A stretch of DNA of 7,067 nt from Parachlamydiaceae bacterium (GTDB taxonomy: Bacteria > Chlamydiota > Chlamydiia > Chlamydiales > Parachlamydiaceae), in the NCBI GenBank assembly GCA_013817115.1, contig JACDDG010000122.1, positions 1-7,067 on the forward strand, written 5' to 3'. The notes beneath the pieces are model-generated. The model had not been told where the DNA came from. It saw only the letters and a program-made list of their open reading frames with translations, and searched no databases. Numbering within the stretch: position 1 is the stretch's first letter; each line of letters starts with the position of its first letter. The position numbers and the translations under genes were made by a program. Positions 1 to 6,731 of this stretch are shown piece by piece.

Positions 1-2
1 TG

Positions 3-1514
3 TCAAACCTTGATAAATTTGAGTGGGAGGATGCTGATTGGCTCCAACACCGCATAGATCTGGCAAACAAAGCAAAGCCCCTTACAATTTATGAAGTGCA
101 TTTAGGCTCATGGAAGAAAGATCATGGCCATTTTATCAACTATCGTCAGTTAGCTTATGAGCTTGCTGATTATTGTAAAATGATGGGATTTACTCATGTG
201 GAACTCATGCCAATTCAAGAGCATCCGTTGGATGAGTCATGGGGTTATCAAGTTTCAGGATTTTACGCACCGACCAGTCGACATGGAAGTCCACAGGATT
301 TTCAATTTATGGTTAATCATCTTCATTTGCAAGGAATAGGAGTCATCCTCGATTGGGTGCCGGGACATTTTCCAACGGATGTTTTTTCATTAGGACGCTT
401 TGATGGAACAGCTCTTTATGAGCATGAGGACCTGCGTCAGGGGTTACATCCACATTGGAATACATATATATTTAATCTAGGGCGTAATGAGGTAGCTAAT
501 TTCTTGATTGCAAATGCTCTCTATTGGCTTGAAGTCATGCATATAGATGGCTTGCGCGTTGATGCTGTCGCATCGATGCTCTACTTAGACTATGGGCGTG
601 AAAACGGAGAATGGATACCGAACCGCTATGGTGGCCACGAAAATTTAGAAGCGATAGAATTTTTTAAGCATTTGAACTCGATTGTGCATCAAGAAGCCCC
701 CGGAGTTCTAATGATCGCAGAAGAGTCTACTTCATTTGCCGGGATTTCGCATTCTGTAGATAGCGGCGGATTGGGTTTTGATCTCAAATGGAATATGGGG
801 TGGATGAATGACACATTGCGCTACTTCTCGACTGACATGTTTTTCAGGAATTATCATCACAATGATTTAACGTTTGGGCTTCTCTACGCCTTTTCGGAGC
901 GTTTTACTTTAGTGCTTTCCCATGACGAGGTGGTGCACGGCAAGAAAAGTTTGCTGGGCAAAATGCCGGGTGATATGTGGCAGCAATTTGCAAATATGCG
1001 ACTTTTGTATAGTTATATGATCTGTCAGCCGGGCAAGAAGTTGCTTTTTATGGGGGGAGAAATCGGTCAGTGGAATGAATGGAATTGTAAAGGGGAGATC
1101 GAGTGGTCTCTTTTAAAATTTCCAATTCACCATGGTCTGCAAACGATGATTAAGGATTTAAATCATTATTACTTGGCTCATGCCTCATTGTGGGCGCACG
1201 ATTTTGATTCATCTGGATTTGAGTGGATAGACTTTAGTGATAGCAGCAACAGTGTGATCAGTTACCTGAGAAAAGGGGAAGGAAAAGTATTGTTGTGTGT
1301 GCATAATTTTACCCCGGTTTACTTTGGGTCCTATATTGTCAATTTGCGTAATGCGTCCGCGATTCATGAAATATTTAACACGGATGCAGAGTGTTATGGG
1401 GGTTCCGGGCAATTGAACAGAAATCCTCAACTTCTGAGAGAGGGAGGAAGGGTATATGGTGTGGAAATTGTTTTAGCGCCGTTGGCCACGATGATGTTTG
1501 AGGTAAAATTTTAG
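3..1514 (+). CDS. glgB: 1,4-alpha-glucan branching enzyme (GH13), 5'-truncated by the window edge
   Basis: The enzyme cuts alpha-1,4-glucan chains and re-attaches the piece by an alpha-1,6 bond, forming branches in glycogen. The frame is open from the first bases, giving 503 visible residues. The family is usually about 700-730 aa, so the N-terminal carbohydrate-binding part lies outside the window. The GTG at 96 falls inside the family motif IYEVHLGSW and is not a start. Visible GH13 landmarks are [17 protein letters not shown], region I LDWVPGHF (Asp codon at 351), region [10 protein letters not shown] (nucleophile Asp at 561-563), region III IAEEST (acid/base Glu at 720-722) and region [12 protein letters not shown] (Asp at 924-926). 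The C-terminal beta domain runs to the stop. All catalytic residues are present, so the enzyme is probably active. It converges on the T3SS operon and is not co-transcribed with it. Confidence 0.97.
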   Translation, partial: SNLDKFEWEDADWLQHRIDLANKAKPLTIYEVHLGSWKKDHGHFINYRQLAYELADYCKMMGFTHVELMPIQEHPLDESWGYQVSGFYAPTSRHGSPQDFQFMVNHLHLQGIGVILDWVPGHFPTDVFSLGRFDGTALYEHEDLRQGLHPHWNTYIFNLGRNEVANFLIANALYWLEVMHIDGLRVDAVASMLYLDYGRENGEWIPNRYGGHENLEAIEFFKHLNSIVHQEAPGVLMIAEESTSFAGISHSVDSGGLGFDLKWNMGWMNDTLRYFSTDMFFRNYHHNDLTFGLLYAFSERFTLVLSHDEVVHGKKSLLGKMPGDMWQQFANMRLLYSYMICQPGKKLLFMGGEIGQWNEWNCKGEIEWSLLKFPIHHGLQTMIKDLNHYYLAHASLWAHDFDSSGFEWIDFSDSSNSVISYLRKGEGKVLLCVHNFTPVYFGSYIVNLRNASAIHEIFNTDAECYGGSGQLNRNPQLLREGGRVYGVEIVLAPLATMMFEVKF

Positions 1515-1562
1515 TCGAAGCGTAGCTCATAAGCCAAGAACTAATTGTGATGCAGCAATTTC

Positions 1563-1605
1563 AAAACGTAGCTGGATTGACGTGCTACAGCCATGCTACG
1601 TTTTT
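1563..1605 (+). terminator. probable rho-independent terminator of glgB
   Basis: AAAACGTAGC at 1563-1572 pairs perfectly with GCTACGTTTT at 1595-1604, about 50 bases after the glgB stop, and runs into five T residues. The 22-base loop is long for an intrinsic terminator and contains another GCTAC that could pair alternatively. The function is therefore plausible but not certain. Confidence 0.5.
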
Positions 1606-1825
1606 GGATGATTTGCATTATAACGCTACGTGGGCTTGTTAGGGGTTACGAAGGCCCGACAATGGAATCAGGAAACGAAAGGCATCTTTGCTATCCACAC
1701 AGCTGCGGCAGAGCCTTAGCTGAGGGCTGGGGCTACAAGAAGAAAGGATAATTTTAAAAGGCATCACTTTTCAAGAAAAGGTTAAGTGAAAAGCATGATT
1801 GGAATGACTCGCTACAGTCGCTTGC
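1606..1825. other. intergenic stretch without a supported gene
   Basis: This is the middle of the convergent spacer between glgB and the T3SS operon. It contains further CGTAGC/GCTACG words and a somewhat GC-richer patch at about 1695-1740. The only frame with an ATG is a 29-codon one at 1662-1751, which is too short and unsupported to call a gene. No tRNA-like structure was seen. Confidence 0.6.
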
Positions 1826-1869
1826 AAAACAAAAAAAGCCTTAGATTTGCAAATCAAATCTAAGGCTTT
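1826..1869 (-). terminator. intrinsic terminator of the T3SS translocon operon
   Basis: A perfect 15-bp stem (1835-1849 with 1855-1869) encloses a five-base loop. On the minus strand it is followed by a T-rich tract from the A-run at 1826-1834. It lies about 90 bases beyond the stop of the last gene of the operon and points the right way. On the plus strand only the three T residues inside the stem follow, so it would serve glgB weakly at best. Confidence 0.85.
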
Positions 1870-1890
1870 GTTCGAAATAAACCATTATCC

Positions 1891-1952
1891 GGTCAGTCCC
1901 TCCTTTCCTTCAAATTTGCCGAAGACAAATTTACGGGAATAGGGGACTGACC
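1891..1952. repeat. 62-bp imperfect palindrome, REP- or MITE-like
   Basis: The outer ends GGTCAGTCCC (1891-1900) and GGGACTGACC (1943-1952) are exact inverted copies. An inner pair, AAATTTG (1912-1918) and CAAATTT (1926-1932), closes a seven-base loop. The middle of the two arms is also similar, with one or two slips, so the whole block can fold into a single long hairpin. It sits between the last T3SS stop and the terminator. Such elements often move with REP-associated transposases; no transposase is in the window. Its mobile nature is inference. Confidence 0.6.
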
Positions 1953-1959
1953 ACTTATA

Positions 1960-2559
1960 TTAACGGAGGCCAGCTACCATTGCATTAAATGCAGTACTGT
2001 CAGCCTGCATAGCCTCTTGGATTTGACGCAAGCTACTTGATTCAGCCCCTTTAGAGGATTGATTTGTAGATTGCTTATCTTGGATTTCTGAACTGAATCT
2101 GCTACCAGCATATTCCAATTGTTTCTTGCCAGCTTCATCCGTAGCTGCAGCAACGTTACTCGTTGCTGAAAGCCCTTTGCCAAACGCATCAAGTGCTGTT
2201 GACAACTGTGATACGTCAAAACCAGTAACCATGCAGCCCATGGTAATAAATGGAGTTGCAAGAGTTACTACAGCGCTTAACTTCTGCATGAACTGCGCTT
2301 GTTTATTGTCAAGCTTTTTGACCAACTTTACATTATTCTCATCGGAATCATGCATTACTTCGAATTGAATCTTACGCTGAGCAGCTGCATCGTTTCCGTG
2401 GAAAAGGACGTTGATTTTGCATGCATATGCGTAAAGTTTTTTACTATCGGCCTTATCACCTCTAGCCAGTTCTTTTTCTTGTAGACCTTGAATTTTTGCT
2501 AATTCATTGTCTAACAAGTTTAAATTTCTAACTGATGATGTTGATTCTATTGCTGGCAT
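1960..2559 (-). CDS. CopD-like minor T3SS translocator, short form
   Basis: This 199-residue protein is the last gene of the operon, 26 bases after the copB-like gene. It would insert in the host membrane with its partner to form the translocon pore. It has a polar Ser-rich N-terminus suited to T3SS export and a helical stretch over about residues 11-90. A single hydrophobic segment spans about residues 93-113 (LSAVVTLATPFITMGCMVTG), followed by a polar helical tail. One membrane segment is the pattern of the YopD/IpaC/CopD class. The start is supported by AGGAG (2567-2571) with a seven-base spacer. It is about half the size of Chlamydia CopD, so the assignment rests mainly on gene order and the single hydrophobic segment. 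A T3SS effector is the alternative. Confidence 0.6.
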   Translation of the reverse strand: MPAIESTSSVRNLNLLDNELAKIQGLQEKELARGDKADSKKLYAYACKINVLFHGNDAAAQRKIQFEVMHDSDENNVKLVKKLDNKQAQFMQKLSAVVTLATPFITMGCMVTGFDVSQLSTALDAFGKGLSATSNVAAATDEAGKKQLEYAGSRFSSEIQDKQSTNQSSKGAESSSLRQIQEAMQADSTAFNAMVAGLR

Positions 2560-2585
2560 TTTTTTTCTCCTAATTATTTATTTAT

Positions 2586-3665
2586 TTAGTTACTTAATTG
2601 TTGAAGCATTCTGGTCATTTCAGTTTTGCTTCTAGTCTCTTGGGCCATTGCAGCAACTGCTGTCGTATCCGTTGCTCGGACCGTTTTATCATCATGGACG
2701 CGATCTTTAATTCTGATTGATGCGTCTTGTCGACGATGTTGGCCAATCTTAATCTTGCCTTCTTCTGCAATTTTTTGTCGCTTAAGATATACTTCTAACA
2801 GCGATGTGGCGCCTTTAATTGCCGCAGATATCACACCACCTGCTAGTGCAACTCCTGCTGCGATAGGGTTTACTGTGGTACCTGCAAGTATAGCAAATGT
2901 ATGAGCTACTGTCATCCCTACTGCTGATACGGCGGATCCCACATTAGCAACATTACCTATCTTTTCATACCACCACATTTTTGAATCCAGATTGCCTTTA
3001 TTCAAAGCTGCTGCTTGGATCCCTTCCTGAACTGTTTTCATTACTTGATGAATCGTGGTAATTTCTTCGCTATTGCCAAGTTGTATTTTCTCTGAAAGAG
3101 AGGTTTGCTTCTTAAGTAAAGTAATGTAAAAATGATCCCAATTCGTTTTGAATCGCTCAGCAACTTCATCCATCTGAACTCCCTCTTTGGATTCGCCCTG
3201 GAGGTCATCAATTATCTTGTTAGCATCTTCCATTAACTGGGTTAGACGTTCCATGGTAGCTTGCGTTTTTTTCCATTCAGCGCCCGAGGCTGCTAATCTT
3301 GGAGTAGATCCAATCATTGAGCCAGCTTCGTTGGAATCTGCAGCAGGGGCAGCGCCCGTACTTGTGGAAGGGCCCCAGAAAAATAAACAGATTTGATCCC
3401 AAGCACTTTTTAAAAACCCTTTTTTCTCACCAACTTTAGAAGAACTAAGTTGAGCGAGTGCTGGGGGAGCAACGGCAGGAGAATCTGCAGTTTTAAAGCT
3501 CGGGAGATCATTATAAGAGCTCATTGACTCTGAATATCGTTTTTTTTGATTTTGCTTTTTTACTACTTGATCAAGATCAAATTCTAACGACCCTTTAGGG
3601 GGCGTTGGAAAGCTCTCAATAGTAGAAGTTGGCGTATAGCCATTTGCGTAAGGATCTACTGCCAT
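2586..3665 (-). CDS. copB: CopB-like major T3SS translocator
   Basis: This 359-residue protein has the layout of the YopB/IpaB/CopB class of pore-forming translocators. Residues 1-60 are polar and rich in Ser, Thr and Pro, as expected of a T3SS export signal. Residues 63-68 (PAVAPP) resemble the PxLxxP motif that class II chaperones bind. Residues about 125-225 are helical with coiled-coil character. A hydrophobic hairpin covers about residues 238-283 (GSAVSAVGMTVAHTFAILAG, then NPIAAGVALAGGVISAA). The tail is highly charged. The start has AGAGGAAG at 3671-3678. It follows its presumed chaperone by 68 bases. It is shorter than Chlamydia CopB (about 490 aa), so the symbol is given by context and architecture, not by residue identity. 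Confidence 0.72.
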   Translation of the reverse strand: MAVDPYANGYTPTSTIESFPTPPKGSLEFDLDQVVKKQNQKKRYSESMSSYNDLPSFKTADSPAVAPPALAQLSSSKVGEKKGFLKSAWDQICLFFWGPSTSTGAAPAADSNEAGSMIGSTPRLAASGAEWKKTQATMERLTQLMEDANKIIDDLQGESKEGVQMDEVAERFKTNWDHFYITLLKKQTSLSEKIQLGNSEEITTIHQVMKTVQEGIQAAALNKGNLDSKMWWYEKIGNVANVGSAVSAVGMTVAHTFAILAGTTVNPIAAGVALAGGVISAAIKGATSLLEVYLKRQKIAEEGKIKIGQHRRQDASIRIKDRVHDDKTVRATDTTAVAAMAQETRSKTEMTRMLQQLSN

Positions 3666-3733
3666 TTTATCTTCCTCTTTTTATTGAAAGGGCTGGAAAA
3701 TTCAATTCGAATTTCACAACTTACCTTAAGCTA

Positions 3734-4252
3734 TTAAATTATCGAACACACTTCGCTTTCATCACTTTTTGCTTCATCTCTATTAGACCACATTTCGCGC
3801 AGCGTTGTAAACTGCTGAATCATGGCACCGCAATTTGGTTTATTTTTAGCTATTTTTTCTGCTGTGTCAAGAGCCATTATCCCTTCAGACACAAGATCTA
3901 AAGAAAAACAGCAATTTGCTGCATGGAAAAAAATTTCCGGATTATTTGTATCCAAAAAAGCTGCGTTTGAGTAGGCTAAAATAGCTTCATCATAATTTTT
4001 TTGCATTTGTAATGAAGCTGCAAGTCCTATCCAATTTTTAGAATTTTCTGCATCAATATCAGTCAGTACTGTAAAGAAGTGAGTTGCTTCGGGATATTTA
4101 CCATTTTCATAAAAATGGTAACCGAAGTCGTAGAGCTCTTTGACAGATAAACGCGTTTCATCGGTCTCAGCGCGAGACTGAAGAGCGCTAACTTTATCAA
4201 GTTGCTCTGCGATTTGCTTTTTTAGTTTCAAAACGTTGCGATCTTCTTCCAT
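3734..4252 (-). CDS. lcrH: LcrH/SycD-family T3SS chaperone with TPR repeats
   Basis: This 172-residue protein is a class II T3SS chaperone that keeps the hydrophobic translocators soluble in the cytoplasm before secretion. Residues 1-35 form a charged helix. Three tetratricopeptide repeats follow at about 38-71 (LYDFGYHFYENGKYPEATHF), 72-105 (WIGLAASLQMQKNYDEAILAY) and 106-139 (FFHAANCCFSLDLVSEGIMA). Length, repeat number and the YDFGYHFYENGKYPEA signature fit LcrH/SycD/IpgC and chlamydial Scc2. It starts 12 bases after the stop of the 257-aa gene, with GAGG at 4257-4260 as a weak, close ribosome site, which suggests translational coupling. The clients are most likely the two translocators just downstream. 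Confidence 0.92.
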   Translation of the reverse strand: MEEDRNVLKLKKQIAEQLDKVSALQSRAETDETRLSVKELYDFGYHFYENGKYPEATHFFTVLTDIDAENSKNWIGLAASLQMQKNYDEAILAYSNAAFLDTNNPEIFFHAANCCFSLDLVSEGIMALDTAEKIAKNKPNCGAMIQQFTTLREMWSNRDEAKSDESEVCSII

Positions 4253-4264
4253 GATACCTCGATA

Positions 4265-5038
4265 TTATCGACCAATCTTGGCGTTGATATTCTTTTTAGC
4301 GTCGTTATAAATTTTAAGCGCCATGATCACATATTGTTGTCTTTGGTCGATCTCGGTTTGCAGCCGCGTTGTTGTTTGGATAATCATCTCGTTAAGAGTG
4401 CTCTTTTGCTCTACAGCTAAGCGAATCGATTCGATAAAATTTTCCCGTTCTGCCTTATTAAAAGTTTTTTTAGTGGAAAGGATTTTATTTTTCGTTAAAT
4501 GCTTGCGAAGGGCCATGTTTTCTGGATTATTGACAGCAGTAACTAGAGCTTTAAGCTGATCTTCGGTAGGTTTTTTACCCTTTTCGATTCCTAGGGAGAA
4601 AAGTTTATTGAGGAGAAGGTCTTTTTCTTCTTTTGGCAGAGCCTCGATGTCAACGAAAAGCTGGTTGAAGCTTGCGTCTGAATGGGTGGCATTAAATTCT
4701 AGTCCTAAGTCAGTAAGCAATTGCATTAAGCCTTCGCTACCTGGATTGCTAATTTTATCGAGCAGCTTTTGAAGCTCCTCGCTAACTTTAAAAGAACCGT
4801 CAGCTTCGGCACCTAGCATCAGGATTCTGCGTAGATTATTTAAAAAGCCAATTTCATTCTGAGCTGTAGCAAGGTTTTTAAGCTGTGCAATTTTTTTTAA
4901 GCGTAAAGGCTCCGTTCCTTCGAACATAATGAGTTTTAAAAGACGATCGATCGACATATTAGTGTTAATATCTGGTCCACCCGCATCAGGCACTTTATCG
5001 ACTTCTGCAGAATTATCAATTGAATTTGTACCAGGCAT
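4265..5038 (-). CDS. uncharacterised T3SS-operon protein in the needle-tip gene position
   Basis: I do not recognise this 257-residue protein. It has no signal peptide or membrane segment and is rich in Lys, Glu, Asn and Leu. The first 30 residues are polar and disordered-looking, as in T3SS substrates. Helices dominate from residue 28 on, and the last 55 residues or so (from about 200, including LNEMIIQTTTRLQTEIDQRQ) form a long amphipathic, coiled-coil-prone helix. ATG 5038 is chosen because AAGGAG (5046-5051) lies seven bases upstream. An ATG at 5128 would add 30 hydrophobic, AT-rich residues, would lie upstream of the likely promoter, and has no such site. It heads the operon directly before the chaperone, the place LcrV has in Yersinia lcrV-lcrH-yopB-yopD. 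A tip protein, a regulator or an effector are all possible. Confidence 0.85.
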   Translation of the reverse strand: MPGTNSIDNSAEVDKVPDAGGPDINTNMSIDRLLKLIMFEGTEPLRLKKIAQLKNLATAQNEIGFLNNLRRILMLGAEADGSFKVSEELQKLLDKISNPGSEGLMQLLTDLGLEFNATHSDASFNQLFVDIEALPKEEKDLLLNKLFSLGIEKGKKPTEDQLKALVTAVNNPENMALRKHLTKNKILSTKKTFNKAERENFIESIRLAVEQKSTLNEMIIQTTTRLQTEIDQRQQYVIMALKIYNDAKKNINAKIGR

Positions 5039-5045
5039 ATCGAAA

Positions 5046-5051
5046 CTCCTT
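5046..5051 (-). promoter_or_regulatory. Shine-Dalgarno site fixing the start at 5038
   Basis: The minus strand reads AAGGAG, then seven bases, then ATG. This is the strongest ribosome site in the operon and decides against the longer frame from 5128. Confidence 0.85.
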
Positions 5052-5081
5052 ATTTTAGGACAGTTTATTATGTAGATATAT

Positions 5082-5109
5082 ATAATATTAGCATAAAAGG
5101 ATTTATCAA
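5082..5109 (-). promoter_or_regulatory. sigma70/sigma66-type promoter of the T3SS operon
   Basis: On the minus strand TTGATA (5104-5109, five of six matches to TTGACA) is followed after 16 bases by TATTAT (5082-5087, five of six matches to TATAAT). A start near 5075 would give a leader of about 37 bases containing the AAGGAG site. The region is AT-rich, so chance matches are possible, but spacing and position fit well. Confidence 0.6.
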
Positions 5110-5283
5110 GCAACACTAATTTTAACATAATTGGGTAAGTAGCAATTCCTTGTAGTGTCTAGGACTTACGAATCTATATTTCTTTAAATAAAACGGATGA
5201 TGGATGGAAAGCCAAAGTAGTCCCGGATTTATTAGAGATGTGGCACAAAGGCGTAAATTGACACTTCACGTTTGAGTGAACGA
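5110..5283. other. spacer between the immunity array and the T3SS operon
   Basis: No supported gene lies here. It separates the last immunity gene from the T3SS promoter on the same strand. No convincing terminator was seen; a 5-bp TTCAC/GTGAA stem at about 5265-5280 is too weak. Read-through from the immunity array into the T3SS operon is therefore possible. Confidence 0.5.
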
Positions 5284-5303
5284 GTATGCCGTTATTTAAT
5301 TAT

Positions 5304-5648
5304 TTACAAATCCTCTGGAAGTGAAGGCTCATATCTTCGATAAACGCAAATTCCGACATCTGGCAAGCGTTGTGGATAGGGCAAAACAACAGATCTTTCT
5401 TCCCATTGCATCGCTAAAGGGAAATATGCACTCATTTCTGCAATAATTATACCCTCAACATCAGAATCTAAATCATCTTGTGTAGGAGGGGTGTCATAAA
5501 AAAAATATAAGCGTATTTTTTTTTCATCTTTAAAATATTCGACTGATAGTTGCCTCATATTTGGCCTTATTTCACAAAGAAGAGCACTATTTGCACATAT
5601 TATGAGATAACTGCGATCGATCTCAGCAAAATTTGGAGCGTCATTCAT
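5304..5648 (-). CDS. predicted toxin-immunity protein, array copy 3
   Basis: This is a 114-residue soluble, acidic protein, by eye about 85% identical to copy 1 (6363-6722). Shared blocks are ALLCEIRPNMR, YFFYDTPP, DVEG.IIAEM and VVLPYPQRLPD.G..VYRRYEP. The start at 5648 is chosen because it aligns with both sister genes and has AAGGA six bases upstream (5655-5659). The frame stays open to an ATG at 5732, but those 28 extra residues have no counterpart in the sisters and no ribosome site. Immunity function is inferred from the toxin fragments beside the sister copies. Here the toxin remnant is almost gone: a short frame in toxin phase ends with LP and a TGA overlapping the ATG. The family resembles small proteins often found beside polymorphic toxins. 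Confidence 0.8.
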   Translation of the reverse strand: MNDAPNFAEIDRSYLIICANSALLCEIRPNMRQLSVEYFKDEKKIRLYFFYDTPPTQDDLDSDVEGIIIAEMSAYFPLAMQWEERSVVLPYPQRLPDVGICVYRRYEPSLPEDL

Positions 5649-5654
5649 GGTAAT

Positions 5655-5659
5655 TCCTT
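5655..5659 (-). promoter_or_regulatory. ribosome site deciding the start of array copy 3
   Basis: AAGGA lies six bases before ATG 5648. The same AAGGA-N6-ATGA arrangement precedes copy 2 (6132-6136) and copy 1 (6729-6733). This conserved context supports 5648 over 5732 as the start. Confidence 0.8.
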
Positions 5660-5774
5660 GTCGTATAGAGCCTACAAAAGCTAATTTCTTCAAAAACTTT
5701 TGCCTACATAAATAAATTAATAAGGAGGGCATTAAAATGACTTCGTGGCTTAATAATCTTGCATGCCGTTTTAT

Positions 5775-6125
5775 TTATTTTACCATATCCTCGGGAAGTG
5801 GAGGCTCATATCTTCGATAAACGCCAGTTCCAGAATTGGGTAAGCGCTGAGGATAGGGTAATACGACAGATTTTTCTTCGATTTGCATCTCATCAGGAAA
5901 AAATGCACCCATTTCAGCAATAATTGTCCCCTCCACATCATAATCTAAATCATCTTGTGTTGGAGGAGTGTCATAAAAAAAATATAAAAGAATTTTCTTT
6001 TGGTCTTTCAGATATTCGAACGATATACGCCTCATATTTGGCCTTATTTCACACAGCAATGCGTTATTTAGACTCAATATGAGGTGGTTGTTATTGATTT
6101 CGTCAAAATCAGGAAGTGTATTCAT
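5775..6125 (-). CDS. predicted toxin-immunity protein, array copy 2
   Basis: This 116-residue protein is the most diverged of the three paralogues (roughly 70% identical to the others by eye). It keeps ALLCEIRPNMR, YFFYDTPPTQDDLDYDVEG, FPDEMQ, VVLPYPQRLP and VYRRYEP. It has no membrane segment or signal peptide, so it should act in the cytoplasm, presumably by binding a toxin domain. AAGGA at 6132-6136 lies six bases before the start. The ATG overlaps the TGA of the toxin-tip fragment by four bases (ATGA), the usual sign of a coupled toxin-immunity pair. Differences from its sisters cluster at the N-terminus (residues 2-20) and in QIEEK and NSGTG, which may mark a changed partner specificity. 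The immunity role is inference. Confidence 0.82.
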   Translation of the reverse strand: MNTLPDFDEINNNHLILSLNNALLCEIRPNMRRISFEYLKDQKKILLYFFYDTPPTQDDLDYDVEGTIIAEMGAFFPDEMQIEEKSVVLPYPQRLPNSGTGVYRRYEPPLPEDMVK

Positions 6126-6235
6126 AGTAAATCCTTAAATGAATGATACGGTACAATTTTTGCACCCCGTTTCGAATAGTGGATTTTGCCTCTTGTCGTA
6201 GCGACTGCAAGTTTTCCTGTTTCATAAATTTTAAA
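6122..6235 (-). pseudogene. C-terminal fragment of a polymorphic toxin (tip 2)
   Basis: A 37-codon open stretch reads YETGKLAVATTRGKIHYSK followed by GAKIVP and a short tail ending in KDLL, with its TGA inside the ATG of immunity copy 2. The motif TTRGKIHYSKxGAxIVP matches what I recall as the C-terminal signature of polymorphic toxin type 50 domains (Ntox50, a predicted RNase). It begins straight after an in-frame TGA (6236-6238) and contains no start codon, so it cannot be made alone. The sequence further upstream does not restore a longer toxin frame. It is a decayed remnant of a toxin that once preceded its immunity gene. Confidence 0.65.
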
Positions 6236-6362
6236 TCAAAGAAATGATGGCGCAAAGGTACAAGGCATAAAGATGACTTCTTCTTAATGATCTATTACAA
6301 AATGTCAGTTTTTGATTTGAAAGCTTCCTACAATAAAATGACATGGTGTACTTAGTATGCCG

Positions 6363-6722
6363 TTATATTAAATTATTTAACAAATCCTCTGGAAGTGAAG
6401 GCTCATATCTTCGGTAGACGCAAATTCCGACATCTGGCAAGCGTTGCGGATAGGGTAAAACAACAGATCTTTCTTCCCATTGCATTTCATCGGGAAAATC
6501 TGCGCTCATTTCTGCAATAATAGTTCCCTCAACATCATAATCTAAATCTTCTTGTGATGGCGGAGTATCATAAAAAAAATATATTCTTATTTTTTTTTCA
6601 TCTTTAAGATATTCGATTGATATATGCCTCATATTTGGTCTTATTTCACACAAAAGCGCGCTGTTTGCGCATAAAATAAGATAACTGCGATCAATTTCAT
6701 TAAAATTTGGAATGTAACTCAT
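6363..6722 (-). CDS. predicted toxin-immunity protein, array copy 1
   Basis: This 119-residue, acidic, soluble protein is the first of three tandem paralogues. Conserved blocks are EIDRSYLI, ANSALLCEIRPNMR, YFFYDTPPS, DYDVEGTIIAEM, FPDEMQWEERSVVLPYPQR and GICVYRRYEP. AAGGA (6729-6733) lies six bases before the ATG and overlaps the present stop of the toxin fragment (6732-6734). Downstream of its stop is the same AACGGCATRC word that follows the other two copies. The role as an immunity protein neutralising a C-terminal toxin domain is inferred from the adjacent toxin remnant and the repeated arrangement. An unrelated cytoplasmic function cannot be excluded. Confidence 0.84.
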   Translation of the reverse strand: MSYIPNFNEIDRSYLILCANSALLCEIRPNMRHISIEYLKDEKKIRIYFFYDTPPSQEDLDYDVEGTIIAEMSADFPDEMQWEERSVVLPYPQRLPDVGICVYRRYEPSLPEDLLNNLI

Positions 6723-6731
6723 GGTAAATCC

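Noticed and set aside
1806..1830. Similarity of this spacer segment to toxin tip 2 (shared CAGTCGCT near TTGCA)
   Set aside because: Only eight to nine bases match, the flanking words are in a different order, and no reading frame is shared.
2126..2904. Plus-strand open frames inside the copD-like and copB-like genes
   Set aside because: They lie opposite well-supported minus-strand genes with ribosome sites, and their low-complexity Ala/Ser/Val translations are typical antisense shadows.
5039..5128. Longer version of the 257-aa protein starting at 5128
   Set aside because: The added residues are AT-driven and hydrophobic, overlap the likely promoter, and lack a ribosome site. AAGGAG supports the start at 5038.
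5163..5261. Open plus-strand stretch of 32 codons including DDGWKAKVVPDLLEMWHKGV
   Set aside because: It has no start codon near its beginning, is bounded by stops and matches no family I recognise. A chance open frame in a 170-base spacer is as likely.
5649..5732. Longer version of immunity copy 3 starting at 5732
   Set aside because: The sister copies start at the equivalent of 5648 with the same ribosome-site spacing, and no ribosome site precedes 5732.
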